A DNA stretch of 64,000 nucleotides from Malassezia japonica (Eukaryota > Basidiomycota > Malasseziomycetes > Malasseziales > Malasseziaceae): contig NC_083373.1 of NCBI RefSeq assembly GCF_029542785.1, positions 248,001 through 312,000 of the forward strand. Direction: 5' to 3'. A model generated the notes under the pieces. It searched no databases. It was not told the DNA's origin and saw only the letters and a list, made by a program, of their open reading frames with translations. Below, piece by piece: positions 1 to 8,857 of the stretch. The translations under genes and the position numbers were made by a program. The stretch's first letter is position 1; every line of letters begins with the position of its first letter.

Positions 1-216
1 TTTTCAAGGCTGGGTGAGCAAGGACACGTACAAAATCGGAGCGTTAAAGTAGGGAACGTGCTTCGGGTCGGTGCCCGCACAGAACATCTCGCCCTCGACG
101 GCGTGCTTAAAAGTACCAAACGGAATCACGTTCGCAGGCGGGCCGGCATTGGCCATGCCGCCACGCCCGCCGCGACCGCTAAATCCACCGCGTCCACCAC
201 GACCACCACGAAACAT
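1..216 (-). CDS. GAR1: H/ACA snoRNP protein Gar1, 5' part (runs off the left edge)
   Basis: Gar1 is a core protein of nucleolar H/ACA snoRNPs, which guide pseudouridylation of rRNA. The ATG is at 216-214. The protein opens with an Arg-Gly-rich tract ([10 protein letters not shown]...), followed by the conserved start of the Gar1 core ([20 protein letters not shown], then VPYFNAPI). A 22-nt intron occupies 31-10 (donor GTACGT, branch CTCAC, CCAG end). Splicing joins ATTTT to CCTTGAAAA, giving I-F-L-E-N, which matches the family after YFNAPI. Without splicing the frame stops at once. The C-terminal part lies beyond position 1. A CACGTG box sits at 262-267, 46 nt upstream of the start, between this gene and the stop of the next gene. 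Confidence 0.9.
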
Positions 217-270
217 GGTCGCTTTCCTGCAACGTTCGCGGCACTGGCAAAAAAGAAAAGGCACGTGACA

Positions 271-2476
271 CTACTTGGCGGGGCCGGGCGCCTTTGCGGC
301 GAGGTCCGCGCGGAGGGCCTGGCCGAGCGCGATGTACTCGTCGAGTACCTCGGGATTAAGGAGAGTCGATTGGTTGATGGTGCTGAGGGGTGCGCCATTG
401 ATCACTGGGTAAGTAAATAGACGTACGCTTTTTCACAGGCACCTCGACGCGCTTCCCGTTGAGCGTCTTGGGGCATCCCTTGACGCGGCGAATGTACGTA
501 GGGACGTGGCGCGCGCTGCGCTGAGCACGAATGATGCGGCGCGCCTCTTGTTCAACCGCATTCCAGTCCGCCTCGTCTGGCGTGACGAGGAAGAGGACCA
601 CGACCTCGTCGTCCTTGGCCGGGGTCTTGAGCGCGACCACGAGCGAGTCGCTGATCTTGGAGAGCGGTGAGGTCTCGGCGATCGCCTCGGAGCTCTCGAG
701 CACCTCGTAGATCTCGGCGCTGCCAAAGCGGATTCCGCTGGGGTTCAGGATACCGTCGGAGCGGCCGAGCATGACGAGGCCGCCGTGCGGCGAGCGCATG
801 ACCAGGTCGCCGTGGTACCAGACGCCTGGGTACTGGGTATAATAGCTGTCGCGGTAGCGCTCGTTCGGCTGGCGCCAGAATCCGAGCGGCTGCACAGGGA
901 ACGGCTTCTTGCACACAAGGTCGCCCTCGACCATGTCCGGCACGCGCTCGCCCTGCGAGTCAAACACGTCGACGTCCATGCCGAGCGCAATGCACTGCAG
1001 CTCGCCTGCGCGCACAGGGAGCGTGACGTTGTTCGAGGCAAAGAGCGAGCAGAGGTCCGTGCCGCCAGTGATGCTGCCGACCTGCACCTTGTGCCCCACG
1101 AGCTTTTCGCAGTAGAGGTAGAGCTCGGCACGAAGGGGCGAGCCCGTGGAGAGAATTGCACGGACCTTGAGCTTGTCGTGCAGCTCCTTGGGCTCGTAGC
1201 CGCGGCGCTCGATCATGGAGAGGTATGCGGCCGAGGTGCCAAAGACGGTGATGCCGAGCTCCGCCGCGCGCTCCCAGAGCACGCCGGTGGGGAAAGCCGG
1301 CGAGCCGTCGTACAGCACCGCGGGGCACCCGCTCAAGAGCGAACCCACGAGCCAGTTCCACATCATCCAGCCGGTCGTGGTGTGCTGGAAAAAGACGTCG
1401 TCGCGGCTCAGGCCGCCGAGCAGCAGGTGCTCCTTGCCGAACTGCAAGAGCATTCCGCCCGCACGGTGCGTAATCGCCTTGGGCTTGCCGGTTGTGCCGG
1501 AGGAAAAGAGGATCCAGAGCGGCTGGTTAAAGTCGAGCTGCTCGTACTCGATCGTCGACGCCGCCTCGCCCTTCTCCGGCGCTCCGCTCGCGAGAAAGTC
1601 GGCCCAGAGGTGGCGCGTCAGGCCATGGCCGTCCTCCTCGCCCTGCACGCCGTCCGGGCGGTCGTTGGCCTCGGGGTGCGAGCCCGGGTAGGGGATGACG
1701 ATCACATGCTCGAGGCCCGCGCGCAGCTCGTGGCGCGCGCGCTTTGCGCGCGGCTCCTCGCCGTCTTCGCCTTCGCCCTTTGCCTCGCGGTCCTGCTCGG
1801 CGAGGATGCCGGCAATGGTCGAGTTGAGCTTGGCCGTGTGGTCGTGGAGCTTGCCGTTGTACAGCACCGCGTTCACGCTAAAGAGCACCTTGGGCCGCAC
1901 GGTAAGCAGGCGCTCCAGGACACCCGCAGTGCCAAAGTCCGGCGCGACGCTCGTCCACACCGCGCCGACCGCGCTCGCAGCGAGGAACGCAATCATGTTT
2001 TCCGCCGTGTTGCTCGCGTAGCTCGCGACCGTGTCGCCGACCGTGACACCCATCTTGCGCAGCGCGCGCACCGCACTCGCGACGTGCTCACGCAGCTCCT
2101 TGTAGGTCATTTTGCGCGTGTCCTCGGCGCGCTCTGTGCACGAGATCAGCGCGATGTCCGCGTCGCGGCCGTGGTGCAGGATATTTTCCGCAAAGTTGAG
2201 GCGCGCACCAAAGAACCACTCGGCAGGCGGAAACATGGGCGCGTCCTTCGGCACGACTTCCGGCGCCTGCACGGAGGACACGACGCCGATCTCGTCCCAG
2301 ACCGCCTGCCAAAAGGGACCGAGGTGCTCGACACTCCACTTGTGCAGATCGGCGTACGTCTTCAGATCGAGGCTGTGCTCCTTGTTCACACGCTCGCGGA
2401 ACTTGTCCAGGCGCGCCTCGCCCGGCGGCGGCGTCCAGACAATCCGTCCCTGAATCGGCTCCTCTGTAAAGCTCAT
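271..2476 (-). CDS. Acetoacetyl-CoA synthetase
   Basis: This cytosolic acyl-CoA synthetase makes acetoacetyl-CoA from acetoacetate, ATP and CoA, feeding sterol or lipid synthesis. The mature product is about 727 residues, slightly longer than the roughly 670 of animal AACS. It has the ANL-family N-terminal cap (FWQAVWDEIGVV), the P-loop-like FSSGTTGKPKAI motif, and an extension of the AACS type rather than an acetyl-CoA synthetase. The ATG at 2476 was chosen because MSFTEEP begins the conserved region; the open frame upstream lacks similarity. A 22-nt intron at 426-405 (GTACGT, branch CTTAC, CCAG) restores the family C-terminus: VPVKK continues as LINGAPLSTINQSTLLNPE and ends at TAG 273-271. 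The gene is divergent from the kinase at 2587, with TCACGTGA between them. Confidence 0.93.
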
Positions 2477-2508
2477 CGCGTTGGGGAAGCCCCACCGTCT
2501 TCGTTTAG

Positions 2509-2514
2509 TCACGT
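2509..2514. promoter_or_regulatory. CACGTG box in a divergent promoter
   Basis: The core of the perfect palindrome TCACGTGA (2508-2515) lies between the divergent starts at 2476 and 2587. It is one of 17 CACGTG sites found in gene gaps of this window. CACGTG is the classic binding core of bHLH factors such as Cbf1/USF. Function here is inferred. Confidence 0.5.
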
Positions 2515-2586
2515 GACAACCGGGTTGGGTGGATCGTGCGCGCGACGTTTGCCACCCGTGTGCCGCGCTGGCCACGGCAGCACCGC

Positions 2587-4368
2587 ATGGAGCCGGTTCG
2601 TGCGTCGGACGCGCCTTCGTCGCGCAACAATGTATTTTTTGAATCAGTGCATTTGCCGTCGCCTCCGAAGGCCAAGCCGCCACTGAAGCTCGACCGAAAG
2701 TTGCAGGGGCCACCGCGGCGGCCGACCGAGCTATCGGCGAAGCGCGGGCACGTCAAGCGCCCGTCGTTTGGGCGCATGTCGACGGAGCAGCGTGTGTCGG
2801 AGCACGAAAGGATTCGTGCGGATGACAGTGTAGATATCCGTGTCTTTCTTGAGCGCGAATACAAGCTCGGCGAAGGACGCAACGCAGAAGTATACCTCGG
2901 CGCCTACCGGGACACGCACCTGCACGAGGTGGACTGGGAGCTGTGTGCGGTGAAGCGCATGCAGGTGGACCGCGAGTCGCAGCTCGCGGGGCTCGACGAG
3001 GCGTTTGCGCTGCGCCGCCTCGGGCCGCATCCACGAATCGTGCGCCTAATTACCGTCATGGACGAGGTGGGCGTGCGCGCCGAAGGCGCCGAGGAGTATG
3101 TGCCTTCTGCGACCGACCTGCCCCGCCTCCTCATTTTGCTCGAGCATTTGCCGTTTACTATGGCGACGTTCGTGCACCGCGAGCCACACGCCGTGGACCT
3201 CGAGCAGTGGATGACATGGGCGACGCAGCTTGCGAGCACCGTCGAGTGGCTCCATGCGCGGGGCTGCGTGCACGGAGACATCAAGATGCAAAACGTCCTG
3301 CTCACGCACGACCTGCAAATCAAGCTGTGTGATTTTACCTCGGTTCTTTTTTCCAACGCGGCTGTGCCGGCGACCGACTGCCTGACGGTCGGCACGCCCC
3401 AGTTCCGCGCGCCGGAGCTCTTTACGACCTCGCGCTGGACGCCGCGCGAGGGCGAGGACGATACGCATCCGGCGCTCTCCTACACGCTCGACATCTTTTC
3501 GCTCGGCGTGCTCTTGTATTCCCTCGCGACTGGCGTCGAGCCGTCGCGCCGCGTGCGCAGCGTCATGGCGATGCGGCAGCGCCAGGCGCTCTTCTTCCAG
3601 TCGGAGGAGGACGATCGGATCGAGCGCATGTCGATCCATGACGACGACGACCTGCGCTCAAGCCCGGCGACGCTGCGCGGCGTCGAGCGCTCGCCGGTGC
3701 GCAGCTCGTCGCAGATGAGCGATCGCTCGCTGCGCGTCGCGCCCGTCGCGATCGAGCGCCTGCTTGACCCCTCGCCGCTGCCCCACGGCGTGCTCTCCAC
3801 GGCGCCGCACAAGCCGGCAGCGGACGCGGCGCAGGTGCTCCGCACCAAGTCGCTCTCGGCGACCTCACGCAACGTGCACGGAAGCAGCCTGAACCGCTGC
3901 CTCTCTACCTCGACACACGAGCCCGTGTGGCGCACGCGCATGCGCCCGGAGCGCACCGTGTCCGACACGGAGCGCCGCGTCGTCGGCCGTGCGCGGGGCG
4001 TGTCGCAGGGCAACTCGCGTGCGCCCCATGCCGCGCTGCTCCCGCCGCTCGAGCTCGGGAGCGAGTCGCTGGTGTCGGCCATGGACTCGGTCGTGCTGCA
4101 GGGCGATGCGCCTGGGACACATTCGCCGCTGCTACAAGGTGATGCGCCTGGGACACGCTCGCCGTTGCTGCAGCCGCCGAAAGACCCTCGGCCGATGCGT
4201 TTGGACGACCTGCATCAGCCGTACCCGGACGGCGCGCCCGCGCTCATCCTCCCCGGCGGAGGTCGGCTGCCCGACCATATCCGCGCGCTGATCCAGCAGA
4301 TGGTCTCGCCCCACCCCGAGGAGCGCCCGAGCGCCGCCCAGGTCCTCGCCGCGCTCCACGCGCCATAG
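2587..4368 (+). CDS. Atypical Ser/Thr protein kinase with a split C-lobe
   Basis: The protein is 593 residues from the first ATG at 2587; the open frame extends upstream only through a GTG. After a basic N-terminus of about 80 residues comes a kinase domain: glycine-rich loop YKLGEGRNAEVYLG, AVKR lysine, catalytic loop CVHGDIKMQN (HGD instead of HRD), LCDFTS instead of DFG, and an activation segment ending GTPQFRAPE. The C-lobe then appears interrupted by a Ser/Arg-rich insert of about 200 residues. This insert holds a short tandem repeat (LQGDAPGTHSPL / LQGDAPGTRSPL). The final kinase helix follows (IQQMVSPHPEERPSAAQVL). The substrate is unknown and I cannot assign it to a named fungal kinase. 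The catalytic Asp and Lys are kept, so activity is possible, but the DFT motif is unusual. Confidence 0.8.
   Translation: MEPVRASDAPSSRNNVFFESVHLPSPPKAKPPLKLDRKLQGPPRRPTELSAKRGHVKRPSFGRMSTEQRVSEHERIRADDSVDIRVFLEREYKLGEGRNAEVYLGAYRDTHLHEVDWELCAVKRMQVDRESQLAGLDEAFALRRLGPHPRIVRLITVMDEVGVRAEGAEEYVPSATDLPRLLILLEHLPFTMATFVHREPHAVDLEQWMTWATQLASTVEWLHARGCVHGDIKMQNVLLTHDLQIKLCDFTSVLFSNAAVPATDCLTVGTPQFRAPELFTTSRWTPREGEDDTHPALSYTLDIFSLGVLLYSLATGVEPSRRVRSVMAMRQRQALFFQSEEDDRIERMSIHDDDDLRSSPATLRGVERSPVRSSSQMSDRSLRVAPVAIERLLDPSPLPHGVLSTAPHKPAADAAQVLRTKSLSATSRNVHGSSLNRCLSTSTHEPVWRTRMRPERTVSDTERRVVGRARGVSQGNSRAPHAALLPPLELGSESLVSAMDSVVLQGDAPGTHSPLLQGDAPGTRSPLLQPPKDPRPMRLDDLHQPYPDGAPALILPGGGRLPDHIRALIQQMVSPHPEERPSAAQVLAALHAP
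4096..4166 (+). repeat. Two-copy in-frame tandem repeat inside the kinase gene
   Basis: Two near-identical units of about 36 bp encode LQGDAPGT-H/R-SPL twice. The unit length keeps the reading frame. It lies in the low-complexity insert of the kinase C-lobe and is the sort of tract that may vary in copy number between strains. Confidence 0.7.
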
Positions 4369-4405
4369 TGTACATTCTAATCACGTGACCACTGCGTCTT
4401 CCACC

Positions 4406-4997
4406 ATGTACCTGCTGGGCGCGTACCTGCCGGACCACAAGCTGGTGCGCGTACGTATCCGTGCTAACGTAGATTGCGCTCACGACCTTTTACGGCATCT
4501 CGTATGATACCGCGGCGCGGATTTGCGCGCGGATTGGTGTGCACGAGCGCGCGACGGTCACGTCGCTGACTGAGGCGCAGATCACCGACTTGTCGGCCTA
4601 CCTCTCTTCGCCCGGCCTGATTCCCGCGCGTGGCCCCTCGCCGACGCGCGCGGCGGTCGCAGGGAAGGAGGCAAAAGCGCCCGAGGTGGCGACGCCCCCT
4701 CCGTCGCAGCGTGCACAGGCGTCGAGCGACCCGCTGCGCTCGATCATGATCGAAGGCGACCTTCGCCGTGAGATGCTGGGAAATATCGCGCACCACCGCG
4801 CCATTGGCACGTACAAGGGCCGGCGGCATGCGAACGGCTATCCCGTGCGCGGCCAGCGCACGCAGCGGAACGGCCTCACGGCCCGCCGCCTAAACCGCCT
4901 CGAGCGCCGGCAGCTGTCGACGGCCGCGGGCGGTGCGGCTGTGCCGTCGCTCACCGAGCTCCTTGCGCCGCTGGCGCGCCTGCGTTTTGTAGCATGA
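4406..4997 (+). CDS. SWS2: Mitochondrial small-subunit ribosomal protein uS13m
   Basis: This is a bacterial S13-type protein of the mitochondrial small ribosomal subunit. Exon 1 (4406-4450) encodes MYLLGAYLPDHKLVR. A 22-nt intron at 4451-4472 (GTACGT, branch CTAAC, GTAG) follows, then IALTTFYGISYDTAARIC, which is the S13 pattern of helix-two-turns-helix start. The C-terminal half has the diagnostic GRRHANGYPVRGQRTQRN rRNA-binding motif. A non-conserved Pro/Ala-rich insert of about 50 residues separates the two S13 blocks, as in many fungal mitoribosomal proteins. It starts 37 nt after the stop of the upstream kinase, with CACGTG at 4382-4387 in that gap. The mature protein is about 189 residues. 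Confidence 0.9.
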
Positions 4998-5024
4998 TTA
5001 CACTAATGAAACAAAATGGCTACG

Positions 5025-5596
5025 CTAGAACAGGTCCTCAAGCGTAAGCTGCTTGGCGACGTCGGTGTTGTTCACCATGTCGAGGAACTCGTGAAAGTCG
5101 AGTTTTCCGTCGCCGTTTTTGTCTGCCTCCATGATGGTCTTGTCGACGATCTGCTGCAGCTGCTGGTCCTTCAAATTACCACCGACCATCATCTTGAGCA
5201 CGAGAAACAGCTCGCCGTTTGAAATATAGCCGTCGCGGTCCATGTCGTAGACTTTAAAGACAACTGAATGAGTTTAGACACGTACAGTGCAGCTTCTCCT
5301 CACGGCTCCCTTGGCTGCTAAAGACGCTCAGCCCATGCACAAACTCTTGAAAGTCGACAGACCCGCCGCCGTCTGCGTCAAAGATGGAAATCAAGCGGTG
5401 CGCCAGCGGGTTGTTGGCAATGGCAGGGATCTGCAAAAACTCGTCGCGGTCGATCGAGCCAGAGCCATCGCGGTCGAGTTTCAAGAAACGTTTCTTCAAG
5501 CGCTGTATCTCTGGAGCGGAGACTGCGTTAGTCACGACACATACAGTTGGTGCTCCGCTCCATGTCATTCAGCAGCTGCGAGCCTTGCTGCCCCAT
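5025..5596 (-). CDS. CNB1: Calcineurin regulatory subunit B
   Basis: This is the Ca2+-binding regulatory subunit of the phosphatase calcineurin, which controls stress and ion responses. It has three exons: 5596-5545, 5522-5286 and 5263-5025. Two 22-nt introns separate them: 5544-5523 (donor GTATGT, branch CTAAC) and 5285-5264 (GTACGT, branch CTCAT). The spliced product is 175 residues, the usual size. It starts MGQQGSQLL, with Gly2 placed for N-myristoylation. Four EF-hands are visible: [43 protein letters not shown] and [14 protein letters not shown]. The VLKMMVG block of the family is present. It is divergent from PRE3 at 5677, with CACGTG at 5631-5636 between. Its stop is 27 nt from the convergent uS13m stop. 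Confidence 0.95.
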
Positions 5597-5676
5597 CGTC
5601 GTCGCTGCGGCTGGAGGGCGATCGATCACCCACGTGGCGATCGGGCGGCGCTTACGCCAGCCTCCTTCGAGACACG

Positions 5677-6402
5677 ATGGACGCGTTGGACGTTGCTCGG
5701 CTGAAGAAGGGCGAGGTGGACCTCGGCGTACGTGGGCTTTCTTACACAGACCTCGATTATGGCGGTCGCATTTGACGGCGGTGTCGTGATCGGCGCCGAC
5801 TCGCGCACCACCATGGGCTCCTATATTGTACGTCGTGTGGCTTATGCAGGCAAACCGCGTCACGGACAAGCTGACGCACCTTGCGGACCGCATCTACTGC
5901 TGCCGCTCGGGTTCGGCGGCGGATACGCAGGCACTTGCGGACATCGTCACCTACCACCTGCAGCTCTACTCGGTGACGCAAGAGGCTCAGCCGCCGACGG
6001 ACGTCGCCGCGAACCTCTTCCAGGAACTCATATACCAGAACAAGGACCGCCTCAGCGCGGGTATCATTGTTGCTGGATGGGACAAGCAGAAGGGGGGACG
6101 CGTGTTCAACGTCCCGCTCGGCGGCGGCGTGTTTGAGCAGCCGTGGGCGATCGGCGGCTCGGGCTCGACGTACATCTACGGATACTGCGATGCGACCTGG
6201 AAAGAGGGCTGGAATAAGGACCAGACGCTCGAGTTTGTGCAGAACGGTACGTGAATTGGCTGACCCAGCGCTGAGCCTCGCCATGCGCCGCGACGGATCC
6301 TCTGGCGGCACGATTCGCATGGCCGTCATCACCGAAGAGGGCGTCGAACGCCACTTTATTCCGGGTAACAAGCTCCCGGTGCTCGCGGCAAAGGACGTAT
6401 AG
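5677..6402 (+). CDS. PRE3: 20S proteasome subunit beta1 (caspase-like activity)
   Basis: This catalytic beta1 subunit of the 20S proteasome cleaves after acidic residues. There are four coding exons separated by three introns, each exactly 22 nt: 5728-5749 (branch CTTAC), 5828-5849 (CTTAT) and 6247-6268 (CTGAC), all with donor GTACGT. The spliced protein is 219 residues. It has a short propeptide ([17 protein letters not shown]) processed before the catalytic Thr of TSIMAV. The remaining family motifs are [31 protein letters not shown] and [13 protein letters not shown]. The first intron falls exactly at the propeptide-catalytic Thr boundary. The gene ends 17 nt from the convergent stop of the next gene. 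Confidence 0.96.
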
Positions 6403-6419
6403 AGATATCAGCTACAAAC

Positions 6420-8207
6420 CTAGAAGTAGGCATTCAGGTCATACGCCTCACCGGGCGCAGGGGCGCGCTTGGCCGTCTTTTGCGACTTGGCAGGCTTGGG
6501 AGGCGGCGCGTTGCGTTTCTTGCTGGCGGCGGGCTTGGGAGGCGGCGCGGGGACATCTTCTTCGTCGTCGAGGTCGTCGTCGTCGTCGTCGTCGTCGTCG
6601 AGGTCGTCGTCGATCTCGTCATCGACCTCTTCCTCGTCGTCGTCGTCGTCGTCGTCGTCCTCATCCTCATCCTCGTCGTCGTCATCGGCGTACACGGGAA
6701 CGTCGTCATCATCGTCCTCCTCGTCCTCCTCCTCCTCCTCATACGGAGCAAAGACAAGGACATCGTGTGCCATCGGGCCTTCGTGCAGCGGCTTCAGACG
6801 CAGCTCGCGTCCATTCCACTGCTGCCGCCACATCTTGCGGGGCAGCACGGCGGACGCAACATGGTCGACCTTGCCCTGCGCCTCGGCCCACCGCGCCTTG
6901 TCGGCCTTGGTGCCGTTGGCTTCGACGAGCTTCTGGCGGTCGAGCGGCACGGCATAGTACCCAATGCTCGCCTGCGACCAGTCGCGCAGGATTCCGCGCG
7001 CGGCGCTGAGGATATCCGGCACACCGTAGCGCTTCAAGCGGCCGACCGAGCGGGCGACGCCAATAAGGAACTGCTCGGTATCCGCCTGCGCCTTGTCTTC
7101 GGTACGCTGCAGCTTCTCCAGCACCGCCTCCTCGACCGGTGCGTCGTCCGAGAGCGTCGCCTCGGCCGGCACAAACGAGCCAAAGGCGGGCGTGCCGTAG
7201 ATAAGCATAAGGTCTTCGGGATGCGCAACGCGCGAAAGGAGCGTGCGGATCAGTGCATAGGGATCCTTGAAGCGCTGCATGTTGCCCTGGTTGCGTGCGA
7301 GGAGCCACTGCAGCTTGGCGCGCTCCTTCTCGAGGCGCTGGAGCTCGCCGAGAGCGGTGACTTCCTCTTCGACTTCTTCCTCCTCGTCTTCCTCGTCTTC
7401 GTCGTCGTCGTCGTTGTCGACCGGCAGCGTCGTCTTGGACGACAGGAGCGCAGGAGTGTCAAACACCTGCTCCTCGCCATCGTCCTCCTGGAATGCACCC
7501 TGGAGCGCCGTCGCGACACTCGTCTTGCCTGCGTTCTCGAGGCCAATCACGGCCGTCGCACCGCCGCGCACCTTGGGACGGAGGAACGCGGCGAGCGCGT
7601 CGACACCAATCGCGGCCGCGGCCGAGGGCGGCGTGGCCACCGGAAAGACGGGGCGCTTGGACGAAAGCAGGCGGTACACCCAAGCCGTGAGCACCTCGGC
7701 CGGAACGAGGTCGGCCTTGGACAGGACGTACACCAGGGCCGGGCTCTTTTTCGTGAGCTGCTCCTCGAGCCATGCACTCTGGAAGCTCGCGGGGTCGCGC
7801 GCGTCGACCACGTACACGAGCGCCTTGATCTCCTTGTTACTCTGGAGCACGTCGTCGAGCGGCGTCGTGAGCGTCGGCGCAAATGGCAGGTTCAGCGGCT
7901 CCTCAAAGCCCGGCGCAGGCACGCCCTCCTCGTTCTCCTCCCCTTCCTCTTCCTCCTCCTCCTCGTCATCGCGCATCATGCGCTCCTCGGCAGCGACCCT
8001 GCGCTTCTGCTCGATCTCGTTCAGGAGCTCCTCCTTAAAAGGGAAACTGTTCGGAATGCCGGGGTCCTCGCGGCGGCGCGACTTCCACTGCGGGTTCTTC
8101 TTCGCATCTCTCCGCTGCTTGCGGTGGTGCTCGCGCACCTTCTTATGCACCTTCTCGCGCTGCTTGGTCGACACGCGCTTCGACGCCCTTTTCTTCACCC
8201 GCACCAT
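6420..8207 (-). CDS. Nucleostemin (GNL3/Grn1)-family GTPase with degenerate G motifs
   Basis: This 595-residue circularly permuted GTPase is probably nucleolar and involved in large-subunit ribosome assembly. The N-terminus is the basic Grn1 domain (MVRVKKRASKRVSTKQREKVHKK..., then DPGIPNSFPFKEELLNEIE). The permuted GTPase core follows: VVDARDPASF, G4-like SKAD near residue 162, G1-like GLENAGKTS near 218, and a G3-like VFDTPALL with Ala where DTPG is usual. A KRYGVPDILSAARGILRDW block matches the family C-terminal region. Long Asp/Glu runs interrupt the core and fill the tail. I chose the ATG at 8207 because it starts the conserved basic domain. A second, more canonical family member lies at 57500-59269. 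Orthology to yeast NUG1 is therefore uncertain. Confidence 0.8.
   Translation of the reverse strand: MVRVKKRASKRVSTKQREKVHKKVREHHRKQRRDAKKNPQWKSRRREDPGIPNSFPFKEELLNEIEQKRRVAAEERMMRDDEEEEEEEGEENEEGVPAPGFEEPLNLPFAPTLTTPLDDVLQSNKEIKALVYVVDARDPASFQSAWLEEQLTKKSPALVYVLSKADLVPAEVLTAWVYRLLSSKRPVFPVATPPSAAAAIGVDALAAFLRPKVRGGATAVIGLENAGKTSVATALQGAFQEDDGEEQVFDTPALLSSKTTLPVDNDDDDEDEEDEEEEVEEEVTALGELQRLEKERAKLQWLLARNQGNMQRFKDPYALIRTLLSRVAHPEDLMLIYGTPAFGSFVPAEATLSDDAPVEEAVLEKLQRTEDKAQADTEQFLIGVARSVGRLKRYGVPDILSAARGILRDWSQASIGYYAVPLDRQKLVEANGTKADKARWAEAQGKVDHVASAVLPRKMWRQQWNGRELRLKPLHEGPMAHDVLVFAPYEEEEEDEEDDDDDVPVYADDDDEDEDEDDDDDDDDEEEVDDEIDDDLDDDDDDDDDLDDEEDVPAPPPKPAASKKRNAPPPKPAKSQKTAKRAPAPGEAYDLNAYF
6565..6690 (-). 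repeat. (GAC)n trinucleotide tract coding poly-Asp
   Basis: On the + strand this reads as runs of GTC broken by GAG and similar units. On the coding strand it gives long Asp runs (up to about nine in a row) in the acidic tail of the nucleostemin-family protein. Such tracts are length-variable by slippage in units of three. Confidence 0.8.
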
Positions 8208-8241
8208 CGTGGCAGAGAAAGCGGCGAAATTTTTTTGGAGC

Positions 8242-8247
8242 CACGTG
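8242..8247. promoter_or_regulatory. CACGTG box in a divergent promoter
   Basis: The site lies in the 61-bp gap between the divergent start codons at 8207 and 8269. It is one of the repeated CACGTG sites of this window. Confidence 0.45.
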
Positions 8248-8268
8248 GTTCGTGCAGGGACCACAATA

Positions 8269-8848
8269 ATGGCGACGCAGCTCGCCGTCGTGCCGACCGA
8301 GGCGGGGGCGTGCACCGCGGCGCTGTTTATCGATGCACATGAGTGGGAAGTGAGTGTATCTGTGGCGGGTGCACGGCGCGCACGGTGGTGGATCGGCACA
8401 TTTCCTCCCCAGTGCGATGCCGAGACAGCGCTGGCAGTGTGGACGTGCACGTCCCTCTCGGTCGCGTTCCTCGACGAGGACACGCCGGACGAGGACACAG
8501 ACGCGCGTACGTCCGAGACGTGCCGCATATCTATTGCTACGCCCACCCCCCTGGCGCTGGACCTCGTGCCCGCGAGCGACCGCCAAGCCGCCGCGCTTGC
8601 CGCGCGGTTCTTTTCCGCGCATGCCACGCGCCATACGGACCGCGTCGCGTCGCTTGAGGCCGCGCTACGCGACGCACGCGCCGCGCTCGACGCCGAGCGT
8701 GCAAAGTACCGCGACGTACGTCACTTTTCTCACGCAGCTCCTCGCGGCGAATCCCCAAAAAAGCGCCAAGTACTCTGCCGCATCACTCGTGCACCCCGGG
8801 CGCATCAAGCGACAGACGGATCTCGGTGGATTCGAAGGTGATCCGTAG
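8269..8848 (+). CDS. Small beta-head plus coiled-coil protein, possible PAXX/XRCC4-superfamily member
   Basis: The spliced protein is about 185 residues. One 22-nt intron (8716-8737; GTACGT, branch CTCAC, GCAG) joins AERAKYRD to LLAANPQ. The N-terminal half looks like a beta-rich head (LAVVPTEAG, ALFIDAHEWEVSVSVAG, ARWWIGTF, CRISIATPTPLALDLVPA). It is followed by a single long helix (ARFFSAHATRHTDRVASLEA..., ALDAERAKY) and a short tail SLVHPG...LGGFEGDP. That order, and the tail, resemble the NHEJ factor PAXX, whose Ku-binding tail as I recall it reads SLINPG...GGVDFDE. This is a resemblance seen by eye, not a search result. It could instead be an unrelated coiled-coil protein. The start ATG is at 8269. 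The gene ends 9 nt from the convergent stop of the next gene. Confidence 0.55.
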
Positions 8849-8857
8849 CTCTATACC

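Noticed and set aside
785..2686. Plus-strand open frame of 633 codons opposite acetoacetyl-CoA synthetase
   Set aside because: No recognisable domain, Arg/His/Val-rich shadow composition, and fully antisense to a clear gene.
6480..8342. Plus-strand open frame of 620 codons with long Val/Ser runs
   Set aside because: It is the antisense of the Asp/Glu repeats of the nucleostemin-family gene.
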